DNA from: Dermatophilaceae bacterium Sec6.4
Lineage (GTDB): Bacteria; Actinomycetota; Actinomycetes; Actinomycetales; Dermatophilaceae
Length of the DNA stretch: 64,000 nucleotides
NCBI GenBank assembly: GCA_039636865.1
Contig: CP144172.1
Span: 868,001 to 932,000 of the forward strand
Direction: 5' to 3'
The notes below the pieces were generated by a model, which was not told the origin of the DNA, ran no database searches, and worked only from the letters and a program-made list of their open reading frames with translations. The position numbers and the translations under genes were made by a program. Shown piece after piece: positions 62,528 to 64,000 of the stretch. The first letter of the stretch is position 1, and each line of letters begins with the position of its first letter.

Positions 62528-63850
62528 ATGATGGATCAGTTTTCGCACGACGCTCGCGATGAGCAGGCGGCTCCTCAGGGGGCCGATGGATGGTCCGGCC
62601 GGCAGTCGGTTGACGGATCCTGGAACGTCCAGAACCCTCCCGTCGGGGGCGCCATCTACCGCGCGCCGCAGCACGCTCCGGCCCGCCGACACCGGGGTTG
62701 GGCGGTGGCAGGCGGCGCGTTGGTCGTCGCCGGATCCCTGGCGGTTGGCGCGGGTTTCGGTGCCACGGTGCTGGGTCAGAATGTCGCGGGTGCGCCTCCG
62801 GTCGTCGTGCCGAGCAGCGCCACGGGTAACTCAGTAGGCAGCGGGCCCACCGGCGGTGGGTCGGGCATCAATGGGTTCGGAAATGGGTCGAGCGGTTCCG
62901 GCAATACTGCTGCCAGATCCACACTGCCTCGGGCTACGCCCGCAGAGGAAGTAGGCGTGGTCGACATCAATACCGTCCTTGGTTATCAGGGCGCTGAAGC
63001 TGCCGGCACCGGCATGGTGTTGACCGCTGATGGGCAGGTGTTGACCAACAACCACGTCGTCGACGGTGCGACGAGCATCAGGGTCACCGTGGTCGCCACC
63101 GGCCGCACCTACCTGGCCAAGGTGGTGGGTACGGACCCGACGCAGGACGTCGCCATCATTCAACTGCAGGGTGCGTCCGGGCTGAAGACGGTGCGCACCA
63201 CCGCATCTGCGGCCACTGTCTCGCAGAAGGTGACCGGGGTGGGTAACGCCGGTGGGGTCGGTGGAGCGCCGAGCGCGGCGGCTGGTCGGATCACCGCGAC
63301 GGACGCCACGATCACCGCCACCGACGAGGGGGGAGCAAACCCCGAAACGTTGCACGCGTTGATCCAGACCAGCGCCGACATACAGGCCGGTGACTCCGGT
63401 GGTCCGCTCTACAACAGCACCGGGCTGGTGGTGGGTATGGACACTGCCGCCCAGGCCACCGCGTCCGGTCGGGGCACGGGCACCGGGTACGCCATCGCGA
63501 TCAGCACGGCACTGAATGTCGCCCACCAGATCGAGTCCGGAGTCACGAGTAACACGATCCACCAGGGTTATCCGGCGTTCCTCGGCATCTCGGTGGTCAG
63601 TGACCAGTCGGGCTCTGCGGCAGGCGCCGACGTGCAGCAGACGCTCGCGAACAGCGCTGCCGCAGCGGTCGGTATCACCGCGGGTGACGTGATCACCGCA
63701 ATCGGCACGACTCCGATCACCAGCCCAGCGGCCCTGACAACCAGGCTTGCTGCTGATCGGCCGGGACAACACGTCAGCGTGACCTGGACCGATTTACAGG
63801 GACAGCCGCATGTTGCGACAGTCACGCTCGGCGCGGGGCCCGCAGCCTAG
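62528..63850 (+). CDS. Membrane-anchored trypsin-like serine protease with PDZ domain
   Basis: A 440-residue HtrA-like (S1C) protease. A polar cytoplasmic N-terminus of about 55 residues precedes one membrane segment (GWAVAGGALVVAGSLAVGAG) and a Gly/Ser-rich linker. The protease domain has the His in LTNNHVVDG, the Asp in DPTQDVAII and the Ser in AGDSGGPL. A PDZ domain follows (about 350-435, FLGISVVS to VTWTDLQG). AGGAGG lies two bases from the ATG 62528 and five from the ATG 62531, so the second is likely used. Expected to act outside the membrane on damaged or signal proteins. Confidence 0.87.
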   Translation: MMDQFSHDARDEQAAPQGADGWSGRQSVDGSWNVQNPPVGGAIYRAPQHAPARRHRGWAVAGGALVVAGSLAVGAGFGATVLGQNVAGAPPVVVPSSATGNSVGSGPTGGGSGINGFGNGSSGSGNTAARSTLPRATPAEEVGVVDINTVLGYQGAEAAGTGMVLTADGQVLTNNHVVDGATSIRVTVVATGRTYLAKVVGTDPTQDVAIIQLQGASGLKTVRTTASAATVSQKVTGVGNAGGVGGAPSAAAGRITATDATITATDEGGANPETLHALIQTSADIQAGDSGGPLYNSTGLVVGMDTAAQATASGRGTGTGYAIAISTALNVAHQIESGVTSNTIHQGYPAFLGISVVSDQSGSAAGADVQQTLANSAAAAVGITAGDVITAIGTTPITSPAALTTRLAADRPGQHVSVTWTDLQGQPHVATVTLGAGPAA

Positions 63851-64000
63851 GCAGTGAATCGAGAGTGGGCCGGTTGCCCACCGCCCCAGGTCGGGCAAAA
63901 GTCCTCATCGGTCACGGGTGCGGGCAGGTATGCCGCCCATCACCCGTACGCCCGAACCGAGGAGGTTCAGCCGCGCACGGCGTCCGAGGCCGAGGTGAGG

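Noticed and set aside
63968..64000. The 3' end of a minus-strand gene (last residues TSASDAVRG)
   Set aside because: Only about ten codons are visible before the window ends; a small hairpin follows, but this cannot be told from chance.

Overview
This is a high-GC window (no count made, but codon third positions are almost all G or C) from the chromosome of an actinobacterium. DUF3073 and DUF3151 proteins, a class I lysyl-tRNA synthetase, a MacS/MacR-type two-component system, a split PurS/PurQ/PurL enzyme, several LLM/PPOX-type (often F420-linked) oxidoreductases and many GTG starts directly behind TANNNT boxes all fit Actinomycetota. Gene content resembles Micrococcales such as Intrasporangiaceae/Dermacoccaceae, but the family is an inference. 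I see no IS element, prophage, plasmid origin or CRISPR array; this is mostly core chromosome with catabolic and stress genes between.

Layout. 1-7.4 kb: the end of a drug-efflux-type MFS gene, a Baeyer-Villiger-type flavoprotein, then a compact lysine/pipecolate degradation operon (2-oxoadipate dioxygenase HglS, an FAD amine oxidase, aminoadipate semialdehyde dehydrogenase). 7.4-11.5 kb: superinfection-immunity-type membrane protein, exonuclease III, an SDR, pyrE, a CbiX-like chelatase, a small membrane protein. 11.5-14.3 kb: ArsR-type regulator and LLM flavin oxidoreductase divergent from an MFS exporter, with a perfect palindrome between. 14.4-18.2 kb: MacS/MacR-type sensor-regulator pair followed by a large DUF2339-type membrane protein with a probable MacR box. 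18.2-24.6 kb: FhuF-like Fe-S protein, DedA, Eis-like acetyltransferase, GYF/TM2 membrane protein, SpoU/TrmH methyltransferase, class II aldolase, DUF3151, NTF2-like protein. 24.7-34 kb: purA, small membrane protein, beta-hydroxyacid-dehydrogenase-like protein, class I LysRS, a decayed VOC gene, an overlapping operon helR-type ATPase / chorismate mutase / purU, and a TrmB/LuxR-type regulator.

34-48.3 kb is a purine biosynthesis region: purD, csbD (opposite strand), purC, purS-purQ-purL, six accessory genes including a repetitive sunset-domain protein, then purF and purM. With purA and purU upstream, nine purine-related genes lie within 24 kb, each reading as intact. 48.5-54.4 kb: DUF3073, a membrane-anchored CopC, a tRNA-Glu/Asp/Phe operon with a clear promoter and terminator, a PHP-domain protein, a threonine dehydratase-like operon with an MFS gene. 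54.5-64 kb: DUF1330 protein, lipoprotein, CPBP protease, NAD(P)-binding and SRPBCC proteins, lactate-monooxygenase-type flavoenzyme, two aldo/keto reductases, pirin, and a membrane-anchored trypsin-like PDZ protease.

Beyond the genes, the window carries two families of dispersed hairpins. One (three copies, TTTGGACATGCT arms) sits only between convergent genes, begins on the base after a stop codon in two cases and shows a compensatory base-pair swap. The other (four copies) shares a GCGCGCTC-loop-GCGC tip in varied contexts. At least ten genes have a TANNNT box 6-8 bases before the start codon, indicating leaderless transcripts; pyrE, the LysRS gene and purD share the identical arrangement TAAACT-8 bases-GTG.
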